Assembly (NCBI GenBank): GCA_963281255.1
Contig: OY725491.1
Span: forward strand, 186,001-250,000
Length of the DNA: 64,000 bases
Direction of reading: 5' to 3'
Origin: Aphrocallistes beatrix
Taxonomy: Eukaryota; Porifera; Hexactinellida; Sceptrulophora; Aphrocallistidae
The notes under the pieces: generated by a model
Told to the model about the DNA's origin: nothing
Databases searched by the model: none
Seen by the model: only the letters and a program-made list of their open reading frames with translations
Shown: positions 1-10,682 of the stretch, one piece after another
Layout: every line of letters starts with the position of its first letter
Position numbering within the stretch: the stretch's first letter is position 1
Program-made: the position numbers and the translations under genes

Positions 1-20
1 ATATATATATATATATATAC

Positions 21-827
21 TACCCGGACAAAAGTATTCGACCACCACGAAAACTTACATACAAATAGTATTAAATTAAATCTTTTTAAAAAGGAACATG
101 TCCCTAAATACGTAGTAGAAAATAATCTATTTTTTAGTTCAAATTCGTAATCTACGCATTAGAATTACTCATAATTGAGAGTTTCAACTCAATTACCTAT
201 TCTTATGTTGAAAATTATCAACCTATGCCACTTTGTGTCACTAAACGCCATCATATATAATGGCTGTGATTTGGGACAAGTACATCAAGTAGCAAATGTT
301 GATACAGTACACCCTCGCTAATCCGAACAGCTCTGTTCCAATGTTCGAAAAATCGTTCGGATTAGTGAATTTGTTCCGATTAGTGAAATAACACTAATTC
401 AATAGGGCATTAATTCTAATAAATTTGTATTGTTAGAATATTAAGGATATTATTTCGCTATGATTGCTTATTTAACGAGGTTTCTCAATCTTATTGATAA
501 ATTCAAGTTTATAAACGTTTATTCAAATCATAGAGGCGAATAAAATTATATTTTGGGTGTTCGGATTTTAAGAATGAAGTGTTCGGATTAGCGAGGGTTC
601 GGATTAGCGAGGTTCGGATTAGCGAGGGTGCACTGTATTTATTAACTTGGGAGTTAGAAATTAAGCTGAGGCTATCAATTATGAATAATTAGAATGTGTA
701 GTTTACGAATTTGAAAAAAAAAAGGAGTATTCCTTACAGTTAGAGAACATATTCCTTTATGAATAGACCTACTTTAACACTATTTGTATGGCAGTTTCTG
801 TGGTGGTCGAATACCTTTGTCCGGGTA
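21..827. mobile_element. Mariner-type MITE (non-autonomous), with a nested element
   Basis: Both ends carry the inverted repeat CCCGGACAAAAGTATTCGAC (one mismatch), extended imperfectly to about 45 bp, and are flanked by TA dinucleotides at 21-22 and 826-827. TA target duplication and a short non-coding interior fit the Tc1/mariner superfamily. The same TIR core (CGGACAAAAGTATT) recurs at 21774, 35106 and 41177. A second MITE (303-637) sits inside. There is no transposase frame. Confidence 0.85.
303..637. mobile_element. Pogo/Tigger-like MITE nested in a mariner-type MITE
   Basis: The element starts TA-CAGTACACCCTCGCTAATCC and ends with the inverted form (one mismatch) followed by TA. The inner part of the TIR (GTTCGGATTAGCGAGG) is repeated head to tail near the right end and again near the left end, the subterminal-repeat layout shared by several MITEs of this window. 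It has no coding capacity. Confidence 0.85.
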
Positions 828-829
828 CT

Positions 830-899
830 GTATATATACGTATATACGTATATATATATATACACATATATACATTAATCGAGTTTTAATAGTAAGGAT
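830..899 (+). repeat. Terminal fragment of Helentron-like repeat
   Basis: A (TA)n tract is followed by the conserved terminus ATTAATCGAGTTTTAATAGT and AAGGAT. The same terminus closes full copies at 9402, 13037, 32181 and 54796. Only this end is present here. Confidence 0.6.
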
Positions 900-925
900 G
901 TGGGATATTAATGCGGAATATTATC

Positions 926-1462
926 CGTGAAGCATGTCCAAATTCGCAACCACACTATTTGTTTGTGGACATTGAACAAGCAGTAATTAATTCTTTCAAT
1001 TTAATTTGGCACAAGTGAAAGCTTGCTTTTTTCATCTCTCTCAGTTTGTTTACAGAAAACTTCAATCCTTTGGCTTGCAGTCAGAATATCACACTGATCC
1101 GGAGATTGACAATGCGTATGCTACCAGCTTTAGCTTTCGTTCTGCTTGAGCTCGTCGAATGGTCTTTCGAGTAACTTATTGTTGCTTCCCCAGATAACGC
1201 ATGCAATCTTTGCAGATACTTTGAGGAAAATTATATAGGACTGCAAAATTTGAATGGGGAAAGGAATGCACCACTCTACCCGATTAACCTTTGGAACAGT
1301 TATCATCTTGTTGCACAAGGATTGCCGAGAACTACTAATTTAGTAGAAACATGGCATCGGGGATTTCAAAGCACATGTGGATGCCATCACCCTACAATTT
1401 GGAAATTCATAGATTGCCTTAAAACAGAGCAAGGTAAAACATATGAAGTTCACGCAAAGTGA
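926..1462 (+). pseudogene. Decayed MULE (Mutator-like) transposase, C-terminal part
   Basis: This is a broken transposase of the MULE family, which cuts and pastes DNA transposons. The first segment (926-1014) contains FVDIEQAVINSF, matching the family's catalytic-Asp DFE-A motif. After a stop, another frame gives CFFHLSQFVYRKLQ and then YHTDPEI. A frameshift follows into MRMLPALAF and another stop. The last open part (about 1183-1462) reads PLYPINLWNSYHLVAQGLPR, then TNLVETWHRGFQS and HPTIWKFIDCLK, the conserved C-terminal block of this family as I know it. At least two frame changes and two stops show it is dead. No terminal repeats were found, so the element's limits are unknown. Confidence 0.75.
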
Positions 1463-1744
1463 AGATCCAAAGAAACCAAAAAAAGTATATCAATAATGAA
1501 AAAGGAATTTTAAATTTAGTGGCATCATTTTTTCATAGGCCAATATTAGTATCTTTAAGAAATATTCCTTTTAGAACTATATTTTAATTATCATTTCATA
1601 AACACATTTATACTTCGGTTATGATAATTAAATTACAACTCCCATTTTTAAATTAATAAGTATAATAAGTTTGTGTGAAAAAGTAACTAATGTACGCAAC
1701 TGTGAAGTACACAACTGATGATAAAAATTGTACGCAAATGAGAT

Positions 1745-2062
1745 GTACGCAAACGTGCTAGACCCAGGTTGAGTATGGTTCATCTCCTCACCGTTGAATA
1801 CGACACATCAACTCTTCGTGAAACCTTGAGACTACTCTGCATAGTCCGCAAAGAAAAGAAAATTTTTTTAAATATTTAGTGATGGTGAGTCTCCTTTATT
1901 GAGACACCTTTTAGGCTTAGCTCCATCCCTGTGCTCAATGCTTTCGCCCGCTGAAATCCGTTGCTTAACATTATAAGCCGTCTTCAGGGTGACACCGCAC
2001 ATAGAAGCAATGTCCTTCATTGGAAGTTTTGAAGTCTCAATGAACTTAGCCCTATCTTCGCT
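1745..2062 (-). pseudogene. Tc1/IS630-like transposase DNA-binding region (remnant)
   Basis: The minus strand reads RAKFIETSKLPMKDIASMCG and then VTLKTAYNVKQRISAGE, a helix-turn-helix of the type found at the start of Tc1/mariner transposases. After a stop at 1868 another frame gives SSLKVSRRVDVSYSTVRR, a stop, then NLGLARLR, resembling the second helix-turn-helix of these proteins. The first part is continuous in frame with the LINE fragment upstream, so the long open frame across both is an accidental join. The family assignment rests on motif recognition only. Confidence 0.5.
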
Positions 2063-2688
2063 ACGTTGAGGAGATGACGAAAAGGTACGAGAGACATTGT
2101 AGATAAGCCTGGCTGCACTGTTCTGGACTTGCTGGAGTCGAGCTAAGAGGGGTGAGGGGCAACCATACAAGAGACTGTTACAATAATCAAGACGAGATGT
2201 GATAAGAGAATTAACAAGAGTTTCACAGACTTCCCTAGAGAGATACTTTCTAATACGCCGGATGTTATAGATGTAATAGAAGCAGGAGGAGGCAACTTTG
2301 CTGACCTGAGTAGACATTGAGAGGGTATTGTCGAGCCAAGTTCCAAGATTCCGTACTTCTTTGGAAGAAGAGATTCTCGACTCACCAACAGAGATGCTAT
2401 CAGTTTGAACCTTAGATAGTTGTTGACGAGTCCCTATTATAAGGAACTCAGTCTTGGTGTCATTGATAAGCAACTTGTTGGTGAGGAGCCAGGAACGGAT
2501 CGCGGAGATGCAAGATTGGATGGCGGAGAAAGCAGATTCTTCAGAAGAGATGGAACCGGGTTTAAAAGAAAGATAGACCTGAGTATCGTCGGCATAGCAG
2601 TGCATGTCGGGGAGGTGGGACCTAATGAGGTCGAAGAGAGGACTAGTATAGAGGCTAAAGGGAAGCGGGCCAAGACACGAACCCTGTA
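2063..2688 (-). pseudogene. LINE reverse transcriptase fragment (non-LTR retrotransposon)
   Basis: The translated fragment begins GSCLGPLPFSLYTSPL and carries the catalytic motif YADD in HCYADDTQVYLSF, followed by the thumb region (SWLLTNKLLINDTKTEFLII and ITSRLDYCNSLLYGCP). This is the C-terminal half of a non-LTR reverse transcriptase; the wording of the blocks resembles the CR1/L2/Rex1 group, from memory. The finger/palm start, the endonuclease and the 3' tail are missing. The 5' side abuts the (TA)n end of a Helentron-like repeat, and the 3' side runs into a transposase remnant. Confidence 0.8.
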
Positions 2689-3136
2689 TATATATATATG
2701 TAACGAGTTGATTGAAGAAACTGCGAAGCAAAGATAGCTGATTTTTGGCGTGTGGGTCTTTTGGCTATGGCTCCAGTAAGTTCTGAGCTCAGATGAAAAT
2801 GTCGACTCATCATGGAATTATGACGTCATTGTCACCTTTTTTTATAATTAGAAATTTCAGTTTTTTGACCATAACTCAGCCGTTTTAAGTGATAGAAGGT
2901 TGAAATTTTAATAGACTGTGTATATTAATATATCTTACATATGGTGCAACTATCGTCAAAAAATAATGACTCATCACTCTGTTATGACGTCATCATTACA
3001 CATAAAAAATTTAAAAATTTGACAAATTTGATGATTTTAAAAATGTGACCCTGTAACCCCAGACGCCAAAAGGGAGCCTCAGGCGAACACAAAGTGTCCG
3101 CCAGCCGCGCAGCGCAAGCAAGCGAAGCGCGCTTGT
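2684..3136 (-). mobile_element. Helentron-like non-autonomous repeat (reverse copy)
   Basis: In reverse orientation it runs from (TA)n through GACGTCAT-containing internal sequence to the GC-rich end AAGCGCGCTT. The extreme TCCTTACTATTAAAACTCG terminus is missing, probably lost at the junction with the LINE fragment. See 31647-32181 for a full copy. Confidence 0.6.
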
Positions 3137-3147
3137 ATCTCATATAT

Positions 3148-3640
3148 TAAAACGCTAGGGGTGTTTTTTGTTTGCTTGTTTGTTTATTTGTCCAAATTGA
3201 TTGAAGAATTGGTCGTAGAGATACGAAAATTGGCATATAGGTGTCAAATGATGAATCTAGGATTAAATTCGAAAATCTAAGCGAAATTTTCACACCCCTG
3301 CAAAAAATGAAAACAATTTTTCACACCTTTCTATACAATATACGGATTCACTCTCACAATAGAAATCATTGTACGACACTATTGTAGGCTGTCATTGTTA
3401 TTAATACTTCAAAGCAATAACTTATATAGATGTCTCAGTTATATTATAGTGTATAGCAATAAAATGTTTTTGTGTATATTTTTATATTTTAACACTATTT
3501 GACGAATTTGAAAATTATGCTAGAGACTAGCTTCCAACGATTGAGATGGGGATTTTAGGGGTGCAGATTTTAAAAATCATATTTTCAGACCGATATGATA
3601 AATTATTTGTTTACCTTTGTTTACAATAGATACATAAAGT
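3148..3640 (+). repeat. Helitron-like repeat, CTAGG family
   Basis: It begins TATTAAAACGCTAGG, followed by a T/G-rich tract, the conserved line GATTGAAGAATTGG and a block around GCTAGAGACTAGCTTCCAA. Related copies are at 28733, 29350, 34870, 41000 and 56276. It is non-coding. The TATTAAAAC.CTAGG terminus resembles known Helitron-type 5' ends, but no matching 3' end was proved. Confidence 0.45.
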
Positions 3641-3989
3641 AAACATACTGCAAATATAAGCTAGATAAAGTAACTCCAGGCGCCCACAGGGCTGAATTGT
3701 GTCGGCACTAGAGCCATGTGTCCTTTGGACCTGTGTCACACAAGAGCGAGACCTTATTTGTCAAATGAATCTAGCTGATACGAGAGCAACCATTCGGGAC
3801 ACATTGCATAGGTGGTACAGCTGGTATCTGGCAACTGAATTCTAACTCTCTAAATTCTACACTGCTACAATACTAACAAATATTCAGTTCCTCAGGTATT
3901 CTAGTGATGTTTGTGGGAGTAAGGAATGCTAATCCAGTTGATACCTGTTGTTCCTGCACTGCTCTGGAATAAACTAATCGCACCATTCT
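3641..3989. other. Intergenic, nothing recognised
   Basis: AT-rich sequence between a Helitron-like repeat and the conserved 3' flank of the first NLR gene. I see no coding, RNA or terminal-repeat signal that I can support. Confidence 0.4.
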
Positions 3990-4320
3990 CTTCTAAGTTA
4001 AATATAGCACAAGTTTAATTCTATTAATAGCACACTACACTACACAATGAGTGTTCTAGAATGTTCTAATTCTGGAATAGGATTAATAGAATGTTAGGAG
4101 AGTAGTAGAGAGGTGTGAAGAGAAGTAGACTCGTGTGAGATTGTACCTAGAAAAGAGACAGTGAGGATGAGCTCAAATATTAGAATAAGAACATTGCTAA
4201 CAGAATCTAAATTCCTAGCTAGACCATAGCAACCGAGTTACTCCTCAAACCTGAACCTAGACCATAGCCGTATTGTGTATCTCTAACTAGGAAGTTAGTA
4301 TGGAAGTAATTAATATTCTA
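3990..4320 (-). other. Conserved 3' flank / putative 3'-UTR exon of NLR gene 1
   Basis: This block is nearly identical at 21293-21607 and 36942-37241, each time just downstream of an NLR gene. On the minus strand it contains a pyrimidine-rich acceptor (TCTCTTTTCTAG, AG at 4147-4148), followed by an exon-like stretch and an ATTAAA signal. Together with the donor just after the NLR stop codon it defines a likely 3'-UTR intron (4147-4497). Confidence 0.5.
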
Positions 4321-4507
4321 ATTTAAGTTAAAATTAGAAGTGTGAAAAAGTATTTAAATCAATTCTAAACAATCGTATTAATGAAAGTGTTGATTATGGC
4401 AACAGTAATAAATTAAATTATTAATCATATGATTAGCCTTTAAAAGTAAACAAATATTAAATAAAGTAAACAAATATTAAATAAAGTAAACACTCACCTA
4501 ATCTGAG

Positions 4508-7500
4508 TTAATCTTCTAATTCAATCTTAACAGAGCATTCTTCTGCTAACTGCAAGAGGCTTTGGAACTGTTCTGAATCTGGATTGGATAGTTCAGACTC
4601 GGAAAGTTCCAGGATTCTCACACGTGGAAGTGTCTGTATAAGACACTTTAGTGCGACACATGAGGAAGAGGTGAGTTCGCATTCTCGTACGTGCAATATC
4701 CTAATAGTTGGATGGTAAGCTAAACTGCTGCACACTACCAGCATACCTGAGTCCTGTAACGGGGAAAAGGCAAGTGACAAGCAAACCAGTGAGTTCAGAG
4801 CTGATAAGGCAATGGACCAGAAACTCATATCCTCAGAAATGAATTCAGTAGCAAACAGATGTAACACCATCAGGTTAGAACACAACGAGACAACAGTGAA
4901 GAAACTATTACAGCTGTTAAACCCTACTTCATGTAAATAAGGTAAAGTAATCTCTCTCAGAGAATTAGCGTTTGAAATGATGAGTCCAATTAGCAAGGTT
5001 AGAAGGGATTCATTAGATGGTCGCGTAGGTGAAAATAGACTCAGTTGTGTGAGAGAGTTAATGCTGCTTAAGGAAGGGATGACACTGTAGCAATCTTCTT
5101 CAGTGTGCCAAACTAACTCTGTTAGGGAGGAGTGGCCTAATAATATGTCAGGTGTCAGTCGGAGGTGACCTTCAAGATCTATAATGTAGAGTCCATTAAG
5201 CTGATGGTTAGTTATTAACTGGGAGAGGGTGGGCCAATCAGATTTATCCGAATTAGGACTATAGTATAAATTGTGAAATGAAGAGAATTGGTTGGTTAGT
5301 TCGTCTAACATCTGTTGGTTCATTTCGGAATTGTGCAACTGTAAACTCCCAGTTAATTGGTTGTTGCAGGTGAAAAGGCGTAGAGAAGTTTGACAGGATG
5401 ATAGGTCACAATCTTCCAATTCAATGCTGACTCTAGTGTCAGGTGGCAGAGTGGCAGTAGTGAGAATACTGGTGAGCGAATGAATGGCAGCGTAATCTTT
5501 CTTATTAAAGAGTAGAGCTAAGTAATGTACATTACAAGTAGCTAGCTGGTTTAGGAGAGAGTGGAACTGGATGGCAGTGACGTAATCTGATTGAATTAGT
5601 ATTACCTGGAAATTCCGAACAAATTCCAGCGATCTCAGCAAGCAATGCCATTCGTTTGGAGAAATGGTGTCAAGGAAATATAGACAGAGAGGATAGGGAA
5701 ATCTCTTCTCGAAATAAGCGAAGTGCTCATGGATGGAATGTGAGTTTGTTTCAATTATGACTGTGCATAGGAAAAGGAATGATTCAGTGAATTCCTTCCA
5801 GTCTGAAACATCAACAAGTGTAGGGTCACAACACAGCTGATAGTACATAGGTTCATCATGGAGTGGTAATGGGTTTGGGAGAACATGTCTACAGAGAACG
5901 GGCGTTATGAAACCTGCGTCCTGCATTAGAATGCCACCCACGAAGCGAACCACCATCCTGTACATGTCGAGGAGCTTGCTAGAAGTGGTGAAATAGCGGA
6001 CGATGTAACATTGATTGCGCCAGAGGTTGTTACAGATGGAAACGGCCGCCATGTACTCCTGAATGGTGAGGTGTTGGAAAGTCCACACCTTCACACGGAC
6101 ACCGAAATTGTCTACCTTTATATGCGCGTGCATTAGGCCGAGTCGCTCGCAATCGTAGGACTTATCTTCCAGCTTCAGAGGGATGGACTTGTCGGACGTA
6201 AGCTCCCTTTCGTAGATTCCTTGATTGGCTTCTAGCCCGATGGCATTGATGCACTCCTTAATGCCCGGATGGAAATGGGACATTGCGAGGACTTCGCTGT
6301 GCTCGTAGAGACACATTCGCGACAACTGCCTCCTGATGATGTAGACAACGAGCTGTGTGTAGAGGTGCGATAAAGTGTGAGTTAGAATTGCGTCCGAATT
6401 GTTGAAAAGTGAAGTGAACAGACTGGCATTGACGGGAACAAGTGCCAGCTGTTTAATCTCGTCGTGGCGGTCGAATAGCTGGTGGACGGATTTTAGTTTT
6501 TCAAGAGTGGTGATTCTCTTCTCGAAGTAGCGGTCTCGGTTTTTAGGTGAAAATCCGAGAACCTGGAAATCTTTGTTAATTTTGAATTTGTTGCCAAAAT
6601 CGAGTCGGAGTTCTGTCCATTGGCTGGGACGGCTCGTGACGAGGATAGTGGCGAGACAGAGGAAGTGTCGCTCTAGAATTCTGCAGAGTAGAGTGGTCTC
6701 GAATGGCACACTGGTGGTGAACTCATCGGCACCGTCCATTATAATCAGAAGTCCCTCTCCGTCTGTTCGATACAGGTGTCGAGACAGGGATTCACTCCAT
6801 TTCGCGCCAACTGTCATGGAAAGGGAAAGCCAGTTGATCACGAATTCTTGGTCGACAACATCTTTTGCTTCCTGTCTCACTTCTTCAAGTTTGTGCCACT
6901 CTGGCATCCGACATGGTACGGAAATGACAAAACGGAAATTACGCATTTTATGGTCGCCATAAAGGAAAGCAAAGTGTTGACAGAAGAAACTTTTCCCACT
7001 TCCAGGATTACCAATGAGACACCAAACTGGACTCAATGATGGGTTGCATGTGGTCACGATCTTTTGAAAATTAACTACTTTGACGGATTTCTCCTTCACG
7101 CCCTTATGAATGTTTCTCAGGAAGCTGATTTCGTTAATGCCACTGGCCTCCTTCGCTCTCTCCTCAGCTGGCTTAACTCTAATCACAGTCAGAGGTGTGA
7201 ATACTGACTCTATGTGAACGCTACGCTCATTGAGGACGACACTAACGTTTTCATTTTCCTTTTTCATGTGTTTAGCCAGTTTAAATTCCCAAAATTCGAT
7301 ATCTTCCTCTTCATCCTGATCAAGGCTTAATTCCTGATGGATTTGCTCGTGGAATTGTGTATCGGTAATATTCTGGAATGTCGGTTTATAGCTTTTGACT
7401 TTAACGGCTAAATCGTTTCTTTTGATTATTTCGAGGAATTCGCAGAGTTTGCTCAGGTCTTTGGTGATGATACTTTTGTCAACACAGGACTTTAGCATGG

Positions 7501-7885
7501 AATGGGATTCTAGTTCAGAAGATTCGTTTCCAATTAACTTCCATTCTTTCGTGGTTAATCCTTCAGTTAATAACTTAACGAACGTTTTTGTGGAATGTAC
7601 GGTGGATTTGGTTTGTTTGAACTGAGGATTGCTCAGCCATTTAAGTCTTCTCGCAGTGGTCTGCATACTCCCACTGATGTATCCTAATGCGCCATCGAAA
7701 AGTGCGGGGTTAAACCCATCCCAATCCCTCATGGCGTAGAGAAAATCAATGGGATTATTTTCAGTTTTTGCCATAATATTTGCAGGTACTTCTAACGCGT
7801 TTTCTAACTTTCCCATCACTCCTGGAGTTAGGTAATCTTTCAAGTCCATGAAAACCTTTAGCTCTTGTTTCCGTGGGTCTGACAT
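4508..7885 (-). CDS. NLR-like innate sensor 1 (tandem death fold, NACHT, LRR), 1125 aa
   Basis: A single-exon gene for a STAND ATPase of the NLR type, expected to act in the cytosol as a nucleotide-switched sensor. Residues about 1-75 and 100-170 are two helical modules resembling death-effector-type folds. The NACHT domain follows: Walker A GNPGSGKS at residues 292-299, Walker B LLIIMDGADEF with Asp384, and the sensor-like TSRPSQ. Residues about 750-1120 are divergent leucine-rich repeats. The ATG is supported by the same start in two paralogues and by a possible acceptor (TTCCTATAG) 6 bp upstream. A GTGAGT donor lies 10 bp after the stop. The 5' side is only about 60 bp from a MITE (7946-8762). 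Paralogues are at 21841-25218 and 37459-40833. The NACHT call is firm; death-fold type and ligand are inference. Confidence 0.9.
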   Translation of the reverse strand: MSDPRKQELKVFMDLKDYLTPGVMGKLENALEVPANIMAKTENNPIDFLYAMRDWDGFNPALFDGALGYISGSMQTTARRLKWLSNPQFKQTKSTVHSTKTFVKLLTEGLTTKEWKLIGNESSELESHSMLKSCVDKSIITKDLSKLCEFLEIIKRNDLAVKVKSYKPTFQNITDTQFHEQIHQELSLDQDEEEDIEFWEFKLAKHMKKENENVSVVLNERSVHIESVFTPLTVIRVKPAEERAKEASGINEISFLRNIHKGVKEKSVKVVNFQKIVTTCNPSLSPVWCLIGNPGSGKSFFCQHFAFLYGDHKMRNFRFVISVPCRMPEWHKLEEVRQEAKDVVDQEFVINWLSLSMTVGAKWSESLSRHLYRTDGEGLLIIMDGADEFTTSVPFETTLLCRILERHFLCLATILVTSRPSQWTELRLDFGNKFKINKDFQVLGFSPKNRDRYFEKRITTLEKLKSVHQLFDRHDEIKQLALVPVNASLFTSLFNNSDAILTHTLSHLYTQLVVYIIRRQLSRMCLYEHSEVLAMSHFHPGIKECINAIGLEANQGIYERELTSDKSIPLKLEDKSYDCERLGLMHAHIKVDNFGVRVKVWTFQHLTIQEYMAAVSICNNLWRNQCYIVRYFTTSSKLLDMYRMVVRFVGGILMQDAGFITPVLCRHVLPNPLPLHDEPMYYQLCCDPTLVDVSDWKEFTESFLFLCTVIIETNSHSIHEHFAYFEKRFPYPLCLYFLDTISPNEWHCLLRSLEFVRNFQVILIQSDYVTAIQFHSLLNQLATCNVHYLALLFNKKDYAAIHSLTSILTTATLPPDTRVSIELEDCDLSSCQTSLRLFTCNNQLTGSLQLHNSEMNQQMLDELTNQFSSFHNLYYSPNSDKSDWPTLSQLITNHQLNGLYIIDLEGHLRLTPDILLGHSSLTELVWHTEEDCYSVIPSLSSINSLTQLSLFSPTRPSNESLLTLLIGLIISNANSLREITLPYLHEVGFNSCNSFFTVVSLCSNLMVLHLFATEFISEDMSFWSIALSALNSLVCLSLAFSPLQDSGMLVVCSSLAYHPTIRILHVRECELTSSSCVALKCLIQTLPRVRILELSESELSNPDSEQFQSLLQLAEECSVKIELED

Positions 7886-7945
7886 CTCAATCTATAGGAA
7901 TGAGGTAAGTTGAATTTTGCAGGAGTTATTATCAAATTACAAGTA

Positions 7946-8762
7946 TACAGTAAAACCTCTCTATAGCGAACACCCTTGGGACCGAATAAAGTGTTCATTA
8001 TACAGAGGTGTTCACTATTCGGAGGTGAGAACCAAGTATAAAGAAAAAACTCAGGATTAACTAATGGTATGCAAATGTATTTAGTTATACACATTTATTT
8101 TATTTTATTTTATTGAAATAGTAACATTTTCAGTACGCTAAGTTTCTCAAAAACAGACATATTTTTCCTCGTTTTAGTCGCCATTGTCAATGCTACCGAG
8201 CATAAGTTTACAAAACAGAAGGCCACCAAACGATATTTCAAATATTTCCAGATAAGATATGATGAAATATTTGTCTAGAACATACTTTTATGACTAACGG
8301 ATACGTCAGTAATTGTTTTATATTGAATGTCATTTGTATGGCATAGAAAGCATGTGTTTTTAATTTCACAGTTTCTGTCCCATGATGAAGCTCATTATTA
8401 TCGCATGCATCAAGTGAGGAGCCAACATTCAATAATACAGGAATCCATATCTTCATTCTTATTTAATATTCTGACAGTTTGCTGGCCTCAGGTATATACT
8501 TACACACATAGCTACGTACATTAAATACGTATGGGATATTATAGTAAGATATCATATGTTCACTATAGGGAGTGAAAAATCCATAGAATTAGTAGGGTTG
8601 GGACCAGAAAAAGTGTTCACTATTCATAGTAGAGAGGTGTTCACTGTTCAGAGGGTAGCTCTAATGTTAAGCTAATGGGACTAAATCGGGACCAGAAAAA
8701 AGTGTTCACTAACGGGGGGTGTTCACTAATCGGAGGTGTTCACTATCGGAGGTAATACTGTA
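7946..8762. mobile_element. Pogo/Tigger-like MITE upstream of NLR gene 1
   Basis: The ends are TA-CAGTAAAACCTCTCTATAGC and the inverted GAGGTAATACTG-TA. The motif GTGTTCACTATTCGGAGG is repeated several times near both ends. It begins 60 bp upstream of the NLR1 start codon, so it probably occupies that gene's promoter or 5'-UTR region. The paralogous NLR genes lack it at this position. Confidence 0.8.
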
Positions 8763-8847
8763 TTCTAATGGAAACAAATAGATTCGCTTATTAAATGGAA
8801 TCAAAAAGTGCTGTAGCATTTAGCATCTAAATTTAGTAATATTTAGA

Positions 8848-9402
8848 ACAAGCGCGCTTCGCTTGCTTGCGCTGCGCGGCTGGCGGACACTTTGTGTCCG
8901 CCGGAGGCTCCCTTCGGTTGCCTGGGGTTGCATTGATTAATTATAAGGGAGATAACATCTCTAAATATGTCTGTCTTACTGTTAAAATCAATATCGCTCG
9001 AAAAATCACCAAATTTGTCAATTTATAAAATTTTTGTTGCATAATGATGACGTCATAACAGAGTGATGAGTCATCAATTTTTGATTACAGTTGGATCATA
9101 TGTGAGGTATATTAATATACATAATCTATTAAAATTTCAGGCTTCTATCTCCTATATGGCTGAGTTATGCTCGAATAACTGTATTGCTTAACTTTTAAAA
9201 ATGTGACAATGACGTCATAATTCCATGATGAGTCGACATTTTGCTCTGAGCTCAGAACTTAGTGGAGCCATAGCCAAAAGGCTCCCACATACCAAAAATC
9301 AGCTTTCTATGCCTGGCAGTTTCTTCAATCAATTCGTTACAGATATATATATATAGATATATATATATATATACACATTAATCGAGTTTTAATAGTAAGG
9401 AT
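8848..9402 (+). mobile_element. Helentron-like non-autonomous repeat, full copy
   Basis: Runs from the GC-rich end (ACAAGCGCGCTTCGCTTGC; hairpin GGCGGACAC-TTT-GTGTCCGCC at 8882-8902) through a GACGTCAT-containing interior to (TA)n and the ATTAATCGAGTTTTAATAGT end. There is no coding frame. Confidence 0.65.
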
Positions 9403-9442
9403 GTGTGAGTAAATTTCTCTTGCTTTTATAGGGAATATTTTG

Positions 9443-9633
9443 TACAGTAGAACTTGGTTAGTACGTACCACTCCAGGAAGCGGAAGAAAGAACGTACTAT
9501 CCGTAAGGACGTACAACCGAGTTGATATTACACAGGAATCTATATAATAAATGAATTCTGGTTCAGAGAAATGAGTACGTACTAAGCCGAAGTACGTTGT
9601 ATCCCGAGTATGTACTAACCGAATTCTACTTTA
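9443..9633. mobile_element. Pogo/Tigger-like MITE, TAGAACTTGG family
   Basis: Begins TA-CAGTAGAACTTGGTTAGTAC and ends with GTATGTACTAACCGAATTCTAC, its imperfect inverse, then TA. It contains the repeated AGTACGTACTAA-type motif and has no coding capacity. Confidence 0.7.
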
Positions 9634-9639
9634 TAAACA

Positions 9640-10239
9640 TTCAGTTTAACTTAATTTAACAAGTTTGAAAAATAAAGGTATGTAATACCCTCACATTAAA
9701 TGATTCAAATATGAAAATGTTAATAAAACTGAATATTTTCTAAAAACTTTCCTGCAAACCATAAACTTGATACAAAATATATTCCGCAAATAATCTAGAC
9801 CTCGAACGGCCTCTGTTAATGATAATATGTATGATTAATATGTTGACACTTATTAATTACTATTGATTTAGTTTGGAAGTATATTTAATGGCAAATGTAG
9901 GATAAGTTTTTGCATTCAATATATGCTTCCTTCTGGTTTTAGTCTCGTTAATCCCTCCTATCTCAACATAGCCTCCTCTGTTTCAGTTTTTCGACCATAA
10001 CTCAGCCATTTTAAGTGTATTTTAATTTATCTGCAAATTAGGTCAACATATACAGTACTATAACAATTCACAGTCCTCTATTAAATATTATTTATTTCAG
10101 CCGCGCAGTATTATAATTTATTAAGTACCCGAATAATATCAGTTTTTGTATTCGGTTAGAGTAACAGAATATTATCAGTATTCGTATTCGGTTAGGGAAT
10201 ATTCATGAATACTGATGTTAGGTTCAATCGGTTTCAACC
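9640..10239. other. Intergenic, nothing recognised
   Basis: AT-rich sequence without a supportable gene or terminal repeats. A short internal duplication (GAATATTATCAGTATTCG and GTATTCGGTTAG) is visible near 10120-10210. Confidence 0.4.
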
Positions 10240-10574
10240 TTGATATTAATACATCTCACATATGATACAACTATCACCAAACAATGATGACTCATCACTC
10301 TGTTATGACGTCATCATTACGCATCAAATTTTTAAAAATTGAGAAATTTGGTGATTTTTTGTGCGATATCGATTATAATAGCCCCCTCTGTTTATTTCAG
10401 TTGACTTTTGTTAACTATGAATGTCTTTCCAAACTCAATTACTAATCTACAGAAAGCAAACAAGATCAAAGCACATCATATCTTTACTATTAAAAATCGA
10501 TTAATGTATATATATATATATCCTTCTGTACCTTGTAGTTTCTTCAATCAATTCGTACAGATATACGAGTATAC

Positions 10575-10612
<38 letters not shown>

Positions 10613-10630
10613 TAATCGAGTTTTAATAGT

Positions 10631-10636
<6 letters not shown>
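10240..10636. repeat. Fragments of Helentron-like repeats with (TA)n microsatellite
   Basis: 10240-10400 is an internal reverse fragment (GATGACTCATCACTCTGTT, GACGTCATCATTACGC). 10530-10636 is a forward terminal fragment with a (TA)n tract and the ATTAATCGAGTTTTAATAGT end. A second long (TA)n tract follows (10634-10680). Confidence 0.55.

Positions 10637-10680
<44 letters not shown>

Positions 10681-10682
<2 letters not shown>

Noticed and set aside
6573..6962. Long plus-strand frames inside the NLR genes (also 23906-24295 and 39488-39895)
   Set aside because: They are shadows opposite the conserved NACHT coding sequence; their conservation follows from the minus-strand gene.
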